From contig MCGO01000277.1 in NCBI GenBank assembly GCA_002104985.1, forward strand, positions 1 through 42,743: 42,743 bases of DNA. Direction: 5' to 3'. Positions 11,612 through 23,316 of the stretch are shown piece after piece. The notes under the pieces were generated by a model. That model did no database searches. It was not told the origin of the DNA and saw only the letters and a list, made by a program, of their open reading frames with translations. Source of the DNA: Rhizoclosmatium globosum. Taxonomy: Eukaryota; Chytridiomycota; Chytridiomycetes; Chytridiales; Chytriomycetaceae. The first letter of the stretch is position 1; the number at the start of each line of letters is the position of its first letter. Both the position numbers and the translations under genes were made by a program.

Positions 11612-12745
11612 TTACAAACTGTTGGCGTTCACAAGCGTCATTCCACGAGCGTCATATCTCGTTCCAGAGACTCCAATCTGCTTAATAACGTCACGAATGG
11701 CTTTATCGTCCTCGGGAGTAATCTTCACATCGAGTGCGCCGAAATTCTCGTCCAAACGGGTTGAGCTCTTTGTTCCTGGAATCGGAATCACGTTCGGGCC
11801 TTGAGCCATTACCCAAGCCAACGTGAACTGCGATACAGTGCAACCTTTCTTGGTGGCGAGTTGAGTCAGAGCATCAACGAGCTCAAGGTTCTTTGTGAAG
11901 GCCTCGCCCTGGAAACGCGGGTTGTTGCGGCGGTAGTCACCCTCTTCGAAATCGTCGGGGGACTTGTAACGCCCAGTGAGGAAACCTCTTCCGAGAGGAG
12001 AGTCTTTGTTTAAGGTGTCAGGAGTACGCGGACTGGAGGAGGGGGACACTCACACGCGATGACAGCAATACCCAATTCGTTACAGGTCTCCAGAATTCCA
12101 TTATCTTCAATATCAGTAGTCCAAGGAGAGTATTCGACTTGGTACGCAGTGATGGGGTGGATCTTGTGTGCTCTGCGAATAGTTTCTGCACTCGCCTCGC
12201 TGAGACCCAGATATTTCACTTTTCCCTCCTTGACAAGTTCAGCCATAGCCTTGACTGTGTCTTCAATAGGGGTGTTTGGATCAACTGCATATCAAAGAGT
12301 GGATGAGTTTCCATTACAAACAAGGGCAGCAACGCATTACAAACACACACGCACCTCTGTGTTGGTAGTACAAGTCAATGGACTTCACGCCAAGGCGCTC
12401 AAGACTGGCCTCACAGGCAGCTCTTACGTAAGCCGGGGACGAGTCGAGGCCGAGCGGCAGTTTCGTGACAGGATCCCGCCGAATGCCAAACTTTGTTGCG
12501 AGGAACACGTTGTCGCGGGCGGCGGAGTTCTCGGCGAAGAAGCGGCCAATCAGGCGCTCGTTGTGGCCGATTCCGTACATGTCGGCCGTGTCCCAGAAGG
12601 TGCATCCAATTGCCACGGCGTGTTTGAGCGTGCCGAGGGAGGCCGCGTCGTCCGTGGCACCGTAGAATTCGGACATGCCCATGGCCCCGAATCCAAGCGC
12701 TGACACGTGGGGTCCGTTGCGTCCGAGCCGTACTTGCTTGCTCAT
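11612..12745 (-). CDS. Aldo-keto reductase (YakC/AKR13-like)
   Basis: NADPH-dependent oxidoreductase with a TIM-barrel fold, cytosolic; substrate unknown. Three exons (12745-12355, 12284-12054, 12003-11612) give 337 residues, the usual family length. The catalytic tetrad can be read: Asp and Tyr in [14 protein letters not shown], Lys in VFLATKFG, His in [20 protein letters not shown] at the start and [12 protein letters not shown] with IPIPGTKS later match the pyridoxal/aryl-alcohol dehydrogenase type. The introns are 70 and 50 nt. Its start lies 117 bp from the divergent ABC transporter, so the two may share a promoter. Confidence 0.93.
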
Positions 12746-12862
12746 CTGGTTCGTTCGGTGTTGTTTAATTTGTTATTTGAAATGGACAATGTGGGCGGCA
12801 CAGTCAACACCCACCGGCACACAGATTTGCATAACACTTGAACACAAACACAAGATTTACAA
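12746..12862. promoter_or_regulatory. Short divergent promoter, AKR / ABCA-type transporter
   Basis: 117 bp between the ATGs of the divergent reductase and transporter. It includes CAC/ACAC tracts. Both genes must be transcribed from within or near it, so shared elements are likely, though no motif is recognised. Confidence 0.45.
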
Positions 12863-15800
12863 ATGAATGGACGCGTCGTTCCGACTCAACTCCATGCTCT
12901 TGTAAGTCCGAACAACTTCTCTCGCTAAGTACTTATCAGGATTGATTGAAAGGTATGCAAGTCGCTATCGCATCAGAAGCGCCAGATTATGAGCAACATA
13001 TTCTGCGTGAGCCTCTGTCCTCTCTTCATGACTCTAACGTGTGCTTTGATTGGACAAGTCGTTCAAAACCTCCTCACAAAGATGTCTGGATCACCAAAAG
13101 GTTTTACTTGAGTGGATATTCCAACGTCGTTTGATTCCTCCCAAAACTAGACGTCTTATTCTGTTCAAACGTCACAGCCCAACGAGCTGATCTGAACTGG
13201 CCCATCACAGACTTGTCAAGCAGTTTACTTCCAGTTACAAATGCTTCCGTTGTTCCTGGTGCAAGAAATCCTGTAACACACGTCAACTTTCTTCAGTTTT
13301 TAGACGTTTCATCGTCTGGACAAACTCCTACATTCTCATTAACATCAATCAAGCCTTGTGTATACCACTTTGGGAAACGATACAAAGAAACGAAGGGGTC
13401 AACGTATTCTCCAGACCCCATGATACCTGATTTGGCTTCTGTCCTCGTCTCAGATGCAACATTTCAACAACAACCAAATGGTGGATTCTTCGGATCTAAT
13501 GCGATCGGCTCTTTGACGAAAGAGCTCATGATTGGTCAAATGAATGAAGTCTTTCTTGTCGGCGTTGCGCCAGGCGTCACTGACATTTTGGGCGACGGAT
13601 CGTATCCAAGAGTTGAATTTGAAAATGGTAGCTTTTCATTGACGCAGAAGTTGGTTCCTGATAATGGTTTCATTTCCATGTCACAAGCGTCAGGCCTACT
13701 TGAGACAATTGAGATCCGATTCTATTTACATATTGATCCACGACAGGAAGCGTTGACTGGGTTCCAAAAGATTCCGTCGTTTGTCAAAGTAAGTACACGA
13801 GTTGTTTTGTACATTGCGAGTAACTTGTACATTGGTTCCCACTATAGTCAGTCAATTCAAGTATTGAAATGGACCACAAAATCAAAGACCTCCTTAAAGC
13901 TGCTCTCCGAAACGTGACCGCCGTCGACGCAAACGTCCTCCTCGCTCCAAGTCCCGCAACAAGAGACATTCTCAACTTTTTCTCCAACGCATCCTTATCC
14001 ATCATCGACCTTCCCTTCGGAGGAATCGTGTTTACAAAACTGAACCGCAACGACTCGCAATACGAATATTCAATGCACATTGGGACGGACTCGAAACTTG
14101 AGGCTGTTGCTGCGTTTCCAACGAAGGATCTGAGACGGCTTTTGGTGCAGTGTCAGCTTTCTAATGCGTTTCTTCGAGGGAGTTCAATGAGGTTGAGTCA
14201 AGCTGTGATTACGCAGTCTGTGCGTGCGTTTCCGATTTTGTCGTCGACGGCGATTGTGTTGCCACTTGGGAATGTGATTGGAAGTATTTTGTATCCGTTT
14301 GGTGTGTCGTTCTTGATGCCGCTTTTTGTGGTTTCTTTGGTGAAGGAGAAGGAGAGGAAGATTGTTGCCATGATGAAAATTGTGAGGAATTTAATTGATT
14401 GAAGCTTGGGTTTAACTTATACATTTGCATTTAGAATGGTGTCAAGACTTGGATTTACTCACTTTCTCAATTCGCCACCTTCTTGGTGATCTATTGTATT
14501 TCTGCACTCGTGTTTGTGATTTCAGGGTTTGGGTTTAAGCTTCAAGTATTTCTTGTGGTAAGTATTTTTGTCCAGAGACTTTCAATATGGTGTAACTTAC
14601 TCTATTGGCAGACATCACCATCGGTTCTCTTTATTCTGTTCTTTGTTTGGGGTCTAACGCAAATCTCGATGAGTTTTTTGATTGCATCCGCTTGTCGCAG
14701 TAGTAATATGGCTCTATGTATGTATGCAAATTTATTCAAGCGTTACTTATTCATCTTCGTTCATAGCATTTTCTTTTCTTCTCGTTCTATCCAGTGTCGT
14801 TGCATCCATGTCTCTCAACACTCTCTACCCGTTTGACTCGGCGTTACCAGGCTATTTCCTCGCATGGCCGCCTTTTGCCTTTATTCGCGCTTTAGCAGTT
14901 ATCAACCAGTGAGTAAAACTAATAGAATCGTTGTCAATCGTTAATACTCTCAATCGCCAATACCCACCAATCAGAGCATCTTACATCTCAAGCTACACGT
15001 TACAAAAACTCAGTGGAAGCGATCAAGTTCTCTGGTGCATCTACTACCTCCTAATCGAGTCTTTGATCATGCAATTGATATCCGCATACCTCGAAACGAT
15101 TATACCTTCTCCCCTCGGAGTGACGTATCCTTGGCACTGGCCTATGACTTCTTTCTTCCCTCCAAACAAGGTCAAGCCCCAATCTGACAAGGATTCTATC
15201 GACAAGCGTCCGTCAATGGCGTCTATTGATATTGAGCTCGATAATGATGAGGGATCTGATGTAGTGCAAGAGAGGCAGCGTGTCGCGTTGAGTAAAGATG
15301 TGTTGATGAAACGGTGTCCATTAGTTATTCATGAGTTGAGGAAGAAATACCCGGGTTTAGATACGGCTTGTAAACAGCAGCGAGAGATTAAGATGGCGTT
15401 AAATGGGATCTCGTTTGCTGTTGAGCAGGGGGTTGTGTTTGGGTTATTGGGGTGAGTGATATTTCCCTTCATTTGTTTTAACTAACACTTCATTTTGAAT
15501 TAGTCCTAACGGTGCAGGGAAATCAACTTTAATGTCTATATTAACACGGGTCAATAAACCGACCAGTGGAGGAGCTTGGATTGACGGTTTTAGTTTGGAT
15601 CAGATAGATGAAGTGCAGACACGAATTGGGCTGTGTCCGCAGGTATGCTTTTGGCCAAACATTGCGTTTAAACTTACGATTTCTACAAGGACGATATTTT
15701 ATGGGATGATTTGACCGTATTTGAACACCTCCTGTTCTATTCACGATTGAAGGGAGTAAGCAACACAGACCAAACACAATACGTCGAAAAACTCATGACG

Positions 15801-16540
15801 GATGTCAAATTAAAACATTTGGCTGATCGAACTACCCGTCATTTGTCTGGTGGTGAAAAAAGGCGCTTAAGTATCGCGATCGCACTTGTAGGAAGCTCAA
15901 AGTTAATATTTCTCGACGAACCTACAGTAAGAAAACCAATCGAACTATAAAAGCATTGAAAAACTTTGTTCTCCTTAGACTGGTCTTGATCCGGACGTAA
16001 GACGGCAAATTTGGGCAATCATGAAGGAAGCCAAAAAAGGGAAAACAATTATATTGGTTCGCTCTTACTTCTCACTCTCTTTATACTCACTTTTTATTTG
16101 AAGACGACGCATTCAATGGAGGAGGCCGATGTGTGTTGTAATCGCATTGGAATCATGTTGAAAGGAAACTTGAAATGCATCGGGCCCCACATTCGTCTAA
16201 AACAAATGCATGGAAATGGGTTTAGGTTGAGCTTTGCGGTATTGAGTAGCTACGATGTTCTCTCCGCAAGATCCCTTGTTGAGCCTATCTTACCGGATAA
16301 TCGAGTGCTCATCAGTTCACTAAACTCGCATCATATATACGAGTTCTTGCCAGAAAAGGGAGATGTTTTGAAAATAATGAGTGTCTTGGAAGAAAAAGCG
16401 GCGACGTATGGAATTATCGATTGGTTCGCAATCATCGTTTCTTTGAAATATCCCATTAAATCATATTCTATAGGGAAATAACTCAAACAACTCTGGAAAA
16501 TCTTTTTATGAAACTAGTAGCTAAAGATGAAGCATCTTAA
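12863..16540 (+). CDS. Half-size ABC transporter, subfamily A type
   Basis: ATP-driven membrane transporter, probably of lipids. About 1,000 residues in some 13 exons with introns of 47-68 nt. An N-terminal helix (FCVSLCPLFMTLTCALIGQVV) precedes a large extracellular domain. A block of further helices covers about 14200-15120 (AFPILSSTAIVLPLGNV, WIYSLSQFATFLVIYCISALVFVISGF, VLFILFFVWGLTQISMSFL, FSFLLVLSSVVASMS, and a last pair). A single nucleotide-binding domain follows: Walker A GPNGAGKST, signature LSGGEKRR, Walker B LIFLDEPTTGLDPDVR split by an intron, and H-loop TTHSMEEAD. The C-terminus after the last intron (DWEITQTTLENLF) is the conserved ABCA end. Animal ABCA proteins are full-length with two halves; this has one, so it would need to dimerise. 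Substrate is unknown. Confidence 0.92.
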
Positions 16541-16542
16541 TC

Positions 16543-16548
16543 AATAAA
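16543..16548 (+). terminator. Poly(A) signal AATAAA between converging genes
   Basis: AATAAA 3 nt after the transporter stop and 5 nt before the stop of the opposing pseudokinase gene. The two 3' UTRs must overlap the neighbouring coding sequence. Confidence 0.5.
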
Positions 16549-16552
16549 GTAA

Positions 16553-19368
16553 TCAATCATCAACAGAAAGTGTGCTCAAAATTGAATCTGGGATAATTGG
16601 ATCTTCCCAAGGATGAAATACTGGAATATCCGACATTTTAGATGCTCTGAAAGTGGATACAGGTATCGCTGAAGTCAAAGCTGAGTTCGCGGTGTCCGTG
16701 TCATCAAGAGAAATTTCGGTGAACTCCTGACTCGGACTTATGCCTTTTCCATACGCAGGAGACTTCATCCCCGAGCCTATCTTCTTGGCACCAAGCTTTA
16801 CACTTGGAGTATGAAGCTTTTTTGCAGATTGCTGCTTACTTCGCACCCCATTCCCTCTTTGTGAGTTTTTTGCATCTGCAGCACACAATCCAGCTGGAAG
16901 TTGATCCAATTCACCATCGACATTATTGAACGAAATTTTTGTCGGAAGTGGAGGAGGATTCATCAAAGCATTTGTCGATTTACTGTTTGGTTCTGGGAGT
17001 GATGCCGCCAAATCGAAATCAAACGACTGCCTCCTCGGCCCAGTGTGCAGAATCAGGTTTCCTGTTCGCTCAATGCGGCGGTCGGTAATTGGAGTTGTAT
17101 ATTCTTGCTCAACGGGCTTTGAAGGGTATTGGGCTATTAAGGTGACAGATTGCATAACGACATCTGCTACAATGCTTCGTAGATGACTATAATTCAAAAA
17201 ATTAGCTGCATTAATGTTAGAGACAGGCATTTACTCGTCTGATGAGATCAAGAATGGGACGAGAACCTCGATTACTTTTGGCAACCAGTGTTCTTCGCCT
17301 TCACGATATTCCGAGCCCATTCCTCCCACAAGAATGTCGGTGACGAATGCATATTTGATATCGTTTCGAAGTACTCCGAGTATAGATTTAAAACTGGATG
17401 CCACAAGGAAAACGGAAGGTTTTACAACCTAAATAATACAAAGGCGTTAATTTGTTAAGGATTTTACAGTCTGAAGTGACTAACATCATGACTGCTTTCC
17501 ATACCGCAAAGGACCTTCCACATCCCAACGGTTCTCTTTAATATAGCCATCGTGCTCCCCGTGGATAGTTGGGGATCAACACAAGCATTTAACACACGTG
17601 GAAGAATAAAACTTTCGACTAATACTTTTGCGGGAAGCTGTAACACCCTTCTTTGATCCGCTCCATTCCTTCGAGCTTGTTGATTGCCACCCAATGAAGT
17701 TTCTGATGTTGCTCTGGATGGAGTAGACATCACCGAACTCATGAGTTCAGCCCTTTCAAATTCATATTGGAATAATCGAGGGATTGTCAAGCATATTGCG
17801 AGCAGAGTGTGAACATAAATTTCTTCGCTAACCTCGTTCAATCCCAACAGAATCTACTGGAAATATCAGGTTTGCTTTACAAACCAATTCAGGGTATATT
17901 ACCTCTGGCAAAATTGCCGCAACGAAATGGGGTGCATCTGCATCAAACAATTCCTCAAAATAAACTGGATATAGTTTCAGCATGATTCTACGAATGTCAA
18001 ATTCACGGCGTTTGATGCTCTGCTGTTCAAGTCAGCAAAGATGGAAGAGCTTTCTGCTATACCTTAGAAATAAATGGAATCACAAAGTTGCCGAATATTC
18101 CAGACGGTAACAAGTATTCCGCATGGTCCTCGTTTCTCTTTTGCGAAAATACGTCTTTCAACATAATTTCAATGCCAGGCTCACTGAACAGTTCGACGTT
18201 CAAAATGCTTGGAAGTATATACGCCGTTACTGTGGATGGAGGAAGTTTTCGAATCAACGGTGCGATTCTCCTAAAGACATACGGCGTTTACAAAATGATT
18301 AAGTATATGCCGACTTACTTGAAACCTAAAATCTTTTCGGACGGCTCCAATGCACGAACATTCTTAAGAAAGTTGTCCACAACTAATATGAACTGGTTTT
18401 TGGCAAAGACTGGATGTTCCAGAATTGAGTGAACTGATATCCTCCTTGCAGGGTTCATTGCTGTCATTCCATCCGCCATTCGTTGTAATTCCCTCCAATC
18501 AAATAAAATACTCTCAGCTTTTGTTTTCTGACGAACAAGGTTGGACAGTAGAATAGTCAATAAATGCCCTAACGCAAAGTAGTCTCTCGATTGAGCGGAT
18601 CCAGGTATAACATTTGGATCGAAATCCTCTGGAGGTATAATTTCTCTCGGTATTGTGTTTCCTAACGACTTTGTGAATGATTTGTTGATCTCGGATACAG
18701 GTGTTGTGAATTCAAGTCCTCCCAATAACCATGTACGCTCACGGATGCTCACATAGAGCGAAGAAAACTGGAGATTGTTGTGACAGAGTTCGTTATTGTG
18801 TAAAAAGGAAATCGTTTTCTTTGGTTTATGAAGTTTAGAGGTGGAATATTCCAATCTAAGTTCTCACTAATGTGCTATAGATACCCAAAGCAATTTCTTC
18901 GGATGGAAGTTCATTCCATAGTCTTGCCAAGGGAATAACAGGCTCCGTAATGACATACAGAAAGTAATCAGTTAGAATTGCCTCCCTAAACTTGATGATT
19001 CCAGGATGTCTTAAAGTTCTGAAGCGCTAGGAAACCACCAATTTAGAAAGAAACTTTCACAGAAATACTCAAAGACACCTGTAACGCGTTCACGATAATC
19101 CACTTCTCAGGTAATTTGGCCTTGACTTCATTCGTCACACTGCTATCGCGCCTTTCCGAGAAACCATACGTGAAAATCGAGACCATTTGATTGCTTTCTT
19201 TTTCGATGGCATTGTAGTGAGTGAACACGTACGTGTCGGGAGGGGTAAAGTTCTGGTGAAACCCAGGTTTGTTCAATGCCGACGTTCTTAAAACTGAGAA
19301 CAAACCTGAAACGATGTGTAATCATCCTTGTGGAAATATGTCTTCATCTTGGACTCTGATGCACCCAT
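16553..19368 (-). CDS. SCYL3/PACE-1-like pseudokinase with N-myristoylation signal
   Basis: SCY1-family scaffold of Golgi/cell-cortex trafficking; a kinase fold expected to be inactive. Roughly 780 residues in about nine exons. The start ATG at 19368 gives MGASESK, an N-myristoylation consensus as in human SCYL3 (MGSENS). The pseudokinase domain has LRHPGIIKF, YVITEPV, HNNLQFSSLYVS where HRD would be, and LGGLE where DFG would be; both catalytic motifs are lost. IPPEDFDP..ARDYFALG matches the SCYL3 substrate lobe. HEAT-like helices follow (FVIPFISK, LLAICLTIPRLF, PKVIEVLVPFL), then a disordered tail with KLGAKKIG near the end. It converges on the ABC transporter with 12 bp between stops. SCYL1 is the alternative family; the N-terminus favours SCYL3. 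Confidence 0.85.
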
Positions 19369-19551
19369 ACTGTGACGTGTTCGAAACTGGTAGAATCGTT
19401 TTTGTGTATAACACAAAGAGGTTTGGTGATCTCATACAATGTCTTGCACATACAGGTTCTTTGAACAATTGATGAATTAAATAATACGTATTTAGTGAAG
19501 CTAATAAATAAATGACAATTCTTATATCTACTCAAAACACCCACCACAATT

Positions 19552-20438
19552 ATGGACACAGATGACATTGACGCCTTCCTCCGAGAGCTATCAGACCCTC
19601 ATCCCAAATACAAATCGCAAAAGAAAGTACCTGTTGTGAAATCAAGCAACGAGTCCATCACCGAAGACGATCAAACAATGCATTCCATCAGTCAATCGTC
19701 ACTTACTCGAAACTACAAGAAGACCACCACAAATCCCGACACAGATTCGATCGACTCGTTATTAGATTCATTAGAACTTGATCATGTACAGAAACCGTCC
19801 GGTATTAGTCCAAAGCCGTCAAACCACAGCGCAATTGTGACACGAAAACAACCACTGAAGAAATCAATATCTGACGAAGAGCTGGATGATCTTCTGAATG
19901 ATACACCAGGTCGACACTCTGAAAGAGCAACGATGAACAAACCATCTCCTGTGCCTTCAACCTCTTCTAAACCGAAGCAAAAGTAAATTCCATAATATAG
20001 TGGATTTATTATTTCGTAGTAACATTATTGTTCCCTTGAAGGTGTGCAGTGATCAATTTATCACCTACACCGTCCGAATCTCCTGAATCATGCCAATCCC
20101 TACGCTGCATTTCGTGCGATTTTCCTGTTCTGATTATAACTGAACGACTTGGATACTCGAAACACGCGGGTCGTGGAGTGGAATGGTATCGAAATGTTGA
20201 TTATCTGTTCTTCAGAAACCATTATCCAGATACAGTTAAACTGGAAGAGTTTCTTATGGAAACTGGTATGTATTCGTTATCTGCTGTGAAAGTCATTCAC
20301 GTTAATATGAATTTGGCAGAATATCCATCGGCCGCATATTGTTGTCAATGTGCGTGGGTTAACATACGACAGTCAACACCTTTATCGTCAATCCAAAAAG
20401 AAAAGATACACTCGAAATGGGTATGCCGCGGTCACTAG
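19552..20438 (+). CDS. CFAP418: CFAP418 (C8orf37) ciliary protein
   Basis: Ciliary/basal-body protein, known in vertebrates for photoreceptor maintenance. Three exons (19552-19982, 20042-20265, 20320-20438) give 257 residues; human is 207. The N-terminal half is acidic/Ser-rich with DDIDAFLREL and DDLLND repeats, like the DDLDSLINE of the human protein. The C-terminal domain is clear: LRCISCDFPV, DYLFFRNHYPD, CCQCAW, and the terminal KWVCRGH (human WVCGKH). Four CxxC-type cysteines suggest metal binding, which is inference. Its presence supports a flagellated organism. It lies 184 bp from the divergent SCYL3-like gene and converges on LONRF. Confidence 0.9.
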
Positions 20439-20591
20439 GGCTTCCTTGAAAAACTATTGATATTGGCAAACAAATCCAATAAACCAAACAAACATATTTA
20501 CTAAATATTCATCGATCTATAATATCCCATGATAAACTAAATACAACTACAAAAAAATCATAAAGTAATGCAAACACTGCTATGAACTAAC

Positions 20592-23316
20592 TCAGTAAAA
20601 CCTCACCACCAACTGTGATACACTAACACCTCTCCTCTCAGCCTCCCTCACAACATTCAAAACCCACTCAATACGTCCTTCGACACCGCCAATATCGTCT
20701 CTCAACAACTCATACTTGGCACCTTCATGCACATCCAAGAGATTCGCAATCCAGTACGAGACCATTGCCGGAGAGTCTGGGACTTCACCGTACACGAGTT
20801 TGAAATGCAGGATCGTGTCAAATGTGCTTGTTCCTGGTGGTGGGATCTGGAACTTTGTGTCGAGATGGACCAAGATCTGGTGTAAGACTTTGTGCAGAGA
20901 CTCGTAGAGGGTGTGGAGGTATTGGTTGTGGGTTTGGGCGACGGTGATGTTTTTCTGTTTGAGGAGGGTTGGCGTGGTGTATGGCTGGTGTGAGGAGTGG
21001 CGGGATCGAGAGTGGGAGTTGAGACGGTTTCGTGTTGAGTGTAGGTGGTATTCTCCGCCGTGAGACGGTTTTGGCTGGTGGAGGTGGTTGTCGGGGACTT
21101 GAAAGTCTGAGTGGTTGTTGCGATGATGGAGTTGGCTGTGGTTGTGGTGGCGGCCGCGTCCTTCTCTTTGAAGAGGAGAGTGGTGATGGTCTTGCGAGTC
21201 TGTGTCCATAGTGTGCTCAGGTAATACCAAGTCTAGGGGGAATGGTGGCTGTACAGTGCAAGTCAAATATTGAACACCGCTTGACATGCATTTGGCAATA
21301 GAAGAGAGACGTGTGCTTTTGAAAAATTCAGACATTGGGCATTCATAGAGTTCAGAGTCTGGGGTACTGGTCAATGTTCTGGACTTTCCCTTTGGTGTTG
21401 AGAAGCTGGGTATACTGTCCGTTGATGATACAGAGCTAATGGATTTTGTGTCCGAGTCTTTCATGGTAGAGTCCGTTCCGGGTGAAGATTGTCTTGATCT
21501 TGCCAACTTGTTCCTTTTCGACGCCGCACAATCACAATCAACCATGGTGCAGACGTCTAATTTGTTCCCAGCGATTTCAAGAGAGTCCAGGATGGTAGAA
21601 GCTTCCATGACTTCATCAGCAACTTCTTCGTCTTCAAAGTCCAGGTCCTCGACGAGTTCTACCAAAGCAAGGTTCAATCCGTCAGGACAGACACCCTTTT
21701 CCAAGACTTTAAATCGCCATGATCCAATACCGTCCACCATGTACCGAGAAGGTTCAACTGGTGGTGCTGGAGTTCGACGGTGACGGCGACGTGGACGTTC
21801 GGATGTCTGTGACTGAGTTCTGCGCATTGATGCAGTTCCTTCATCCATGGATTCTTCACCCTCATCTTCGTCGTCGTCTTCTTCATCGTCATCAAGCTCC
21901 ATTTCGTCATCGGTGGTACTGACACTATCAGTTCGGCTTTCACGTCCAGAACCGTTCGTAGGTGTAGATGTGACGACAGGTGGGTTTTCATAGATTGGTT
22001 TCACACTTCGCAGTTTGAGGGCGGTTCCGAATTCAAGGTATTCAGATGTCGATCCTGGTCGAACTCCAGGAATAATCCAAGGCGATAGACATGACGAAGA
22101 TGGACCGATACAACAGCCTCCATTGAAAACTCCGCGACCAAAAAGATTCGATGAGGCCAGAGATGAAGTTGAACCAGTTGGACGACCAGATGACAGATTT
22201 GCAGGACCAGCTGCAGATGCAGTACCATTCTCAGACGCAGATTCAGATGCTGTTCCACTCGCACGGCGTGTGAGACCAGAGATTGAGTTTTCAGCAGTCT
22301 GAGGCAAATCAGGTTTCTTGAAGACAATTCCATACATCATTGAATCCAAGGCAAGCTCCTCCTCATCATCTTTCTGATTTAGTTCCAAAATTGTAGACAT
22401 CATTCTGCGGTAACGAGGTTCAAACATTTGCATGTAGGAGGGGGCACCAGGCAAGATTGCCTTAGAAGACACAAACACGGGAATAATAAACTGATTTTTG
22501 GGCAATTTCGAAGGCCCAGTAGGAGGTGCTGCGGGAACACTTCGAGGAAGTGATTCAATAAAGGAACGAAGAGAAGATGCAGAAGTGCTGGGGAGGGTAT
22601 TAAGAGGTTGACACTGAGTGGACCGGGTATCTGAGCAATCTTTGACCCAAGTTGCAATTCGGGTAATTAGCTTGTTGCAAGGTCTGTAGCATGGATAAGC
22701 AAGGGTTAGAAAGAGTTTGGTTTGAGTGCAGATGAACATACCTTCTCCTGAAGTAGTCTGCATTCGGCATCTGAGCCCTACAAACTGGACAGGACTGTTT
22801 ACACTTGTTTATAGTGTCGATCGCACAAGCTCTGCAGAAAGAGTGACCACAGGGAGCAGTAACAGGCTTCTCGAAGATTCCGCAACACAGGGCACACTCA
22901 ACGTCAGGGCGAACCGCGTCCGGTGAGACTGAGACGGAAGCGGTAATAGTGGCGACTAGTTTCGCCGCCACAACGTCGATTGCGGCCGTAGTTGTAGTTG
23001 TCGTTGCAGTTGAAGGAGACGTTGTTGAGGAGGATTGCGAAGGGCGTCGATGCACCTTCTTTTGACAGCGCGGGGCCGGACAGCGAATCAGAAGCGGCGG
23101 GCGCGTTGTGGTTGGCGTCCTCAGGGCAAAGAAGGACGACAGGCGCGGCTCAAGCTCAGGGGCCCGGGCATCGTCCAAGGCGGGACTCGCTAGGGCCAGC
23201 CCGTCCAGACAGCCCAGACACACTGCATAGCCACACGGGAGCGTCACCGGCGAGGTCAGGAGAAGGCGGCACTCGCTGCAGAAGAGCAGCGTGCGCTCGG
23301 TCGTTGTTTGCGCCAT
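20592..23316 (-). CDS. LONRF-type protein: two RING fingers and a LON substrate-binding domain
   Basis: Putative E3 ubiquitin ligase of the LON-RING family. Two exons (23316-22742 and 22683-20592) give 888 residues. The ATG giving MAQTTTER was chosen; the longer frame would start at TTG. RING 1 is partial (CSECRLLLTSPVTLPCGYAVCLGC). RING 2 is complete (CALCCGIF..CGHSFCRAC..CPVC). The LON N-terminal domain starts with IPVFVSSKAILPG..MFEPRYRRMM and continues at YMVDGIGSWRFKVLEKG and SYWIANLLDVHEGAKYELL. Long acidic, Ser-rich and His-rich stretches are inserted between LON blocks, making it longer than most relatives. No TPR repeat is obvious, unlike vertebrate LONRF. Ubiquitin-ligase activity is inferred from the RINGs. 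Confidence 0.9.
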
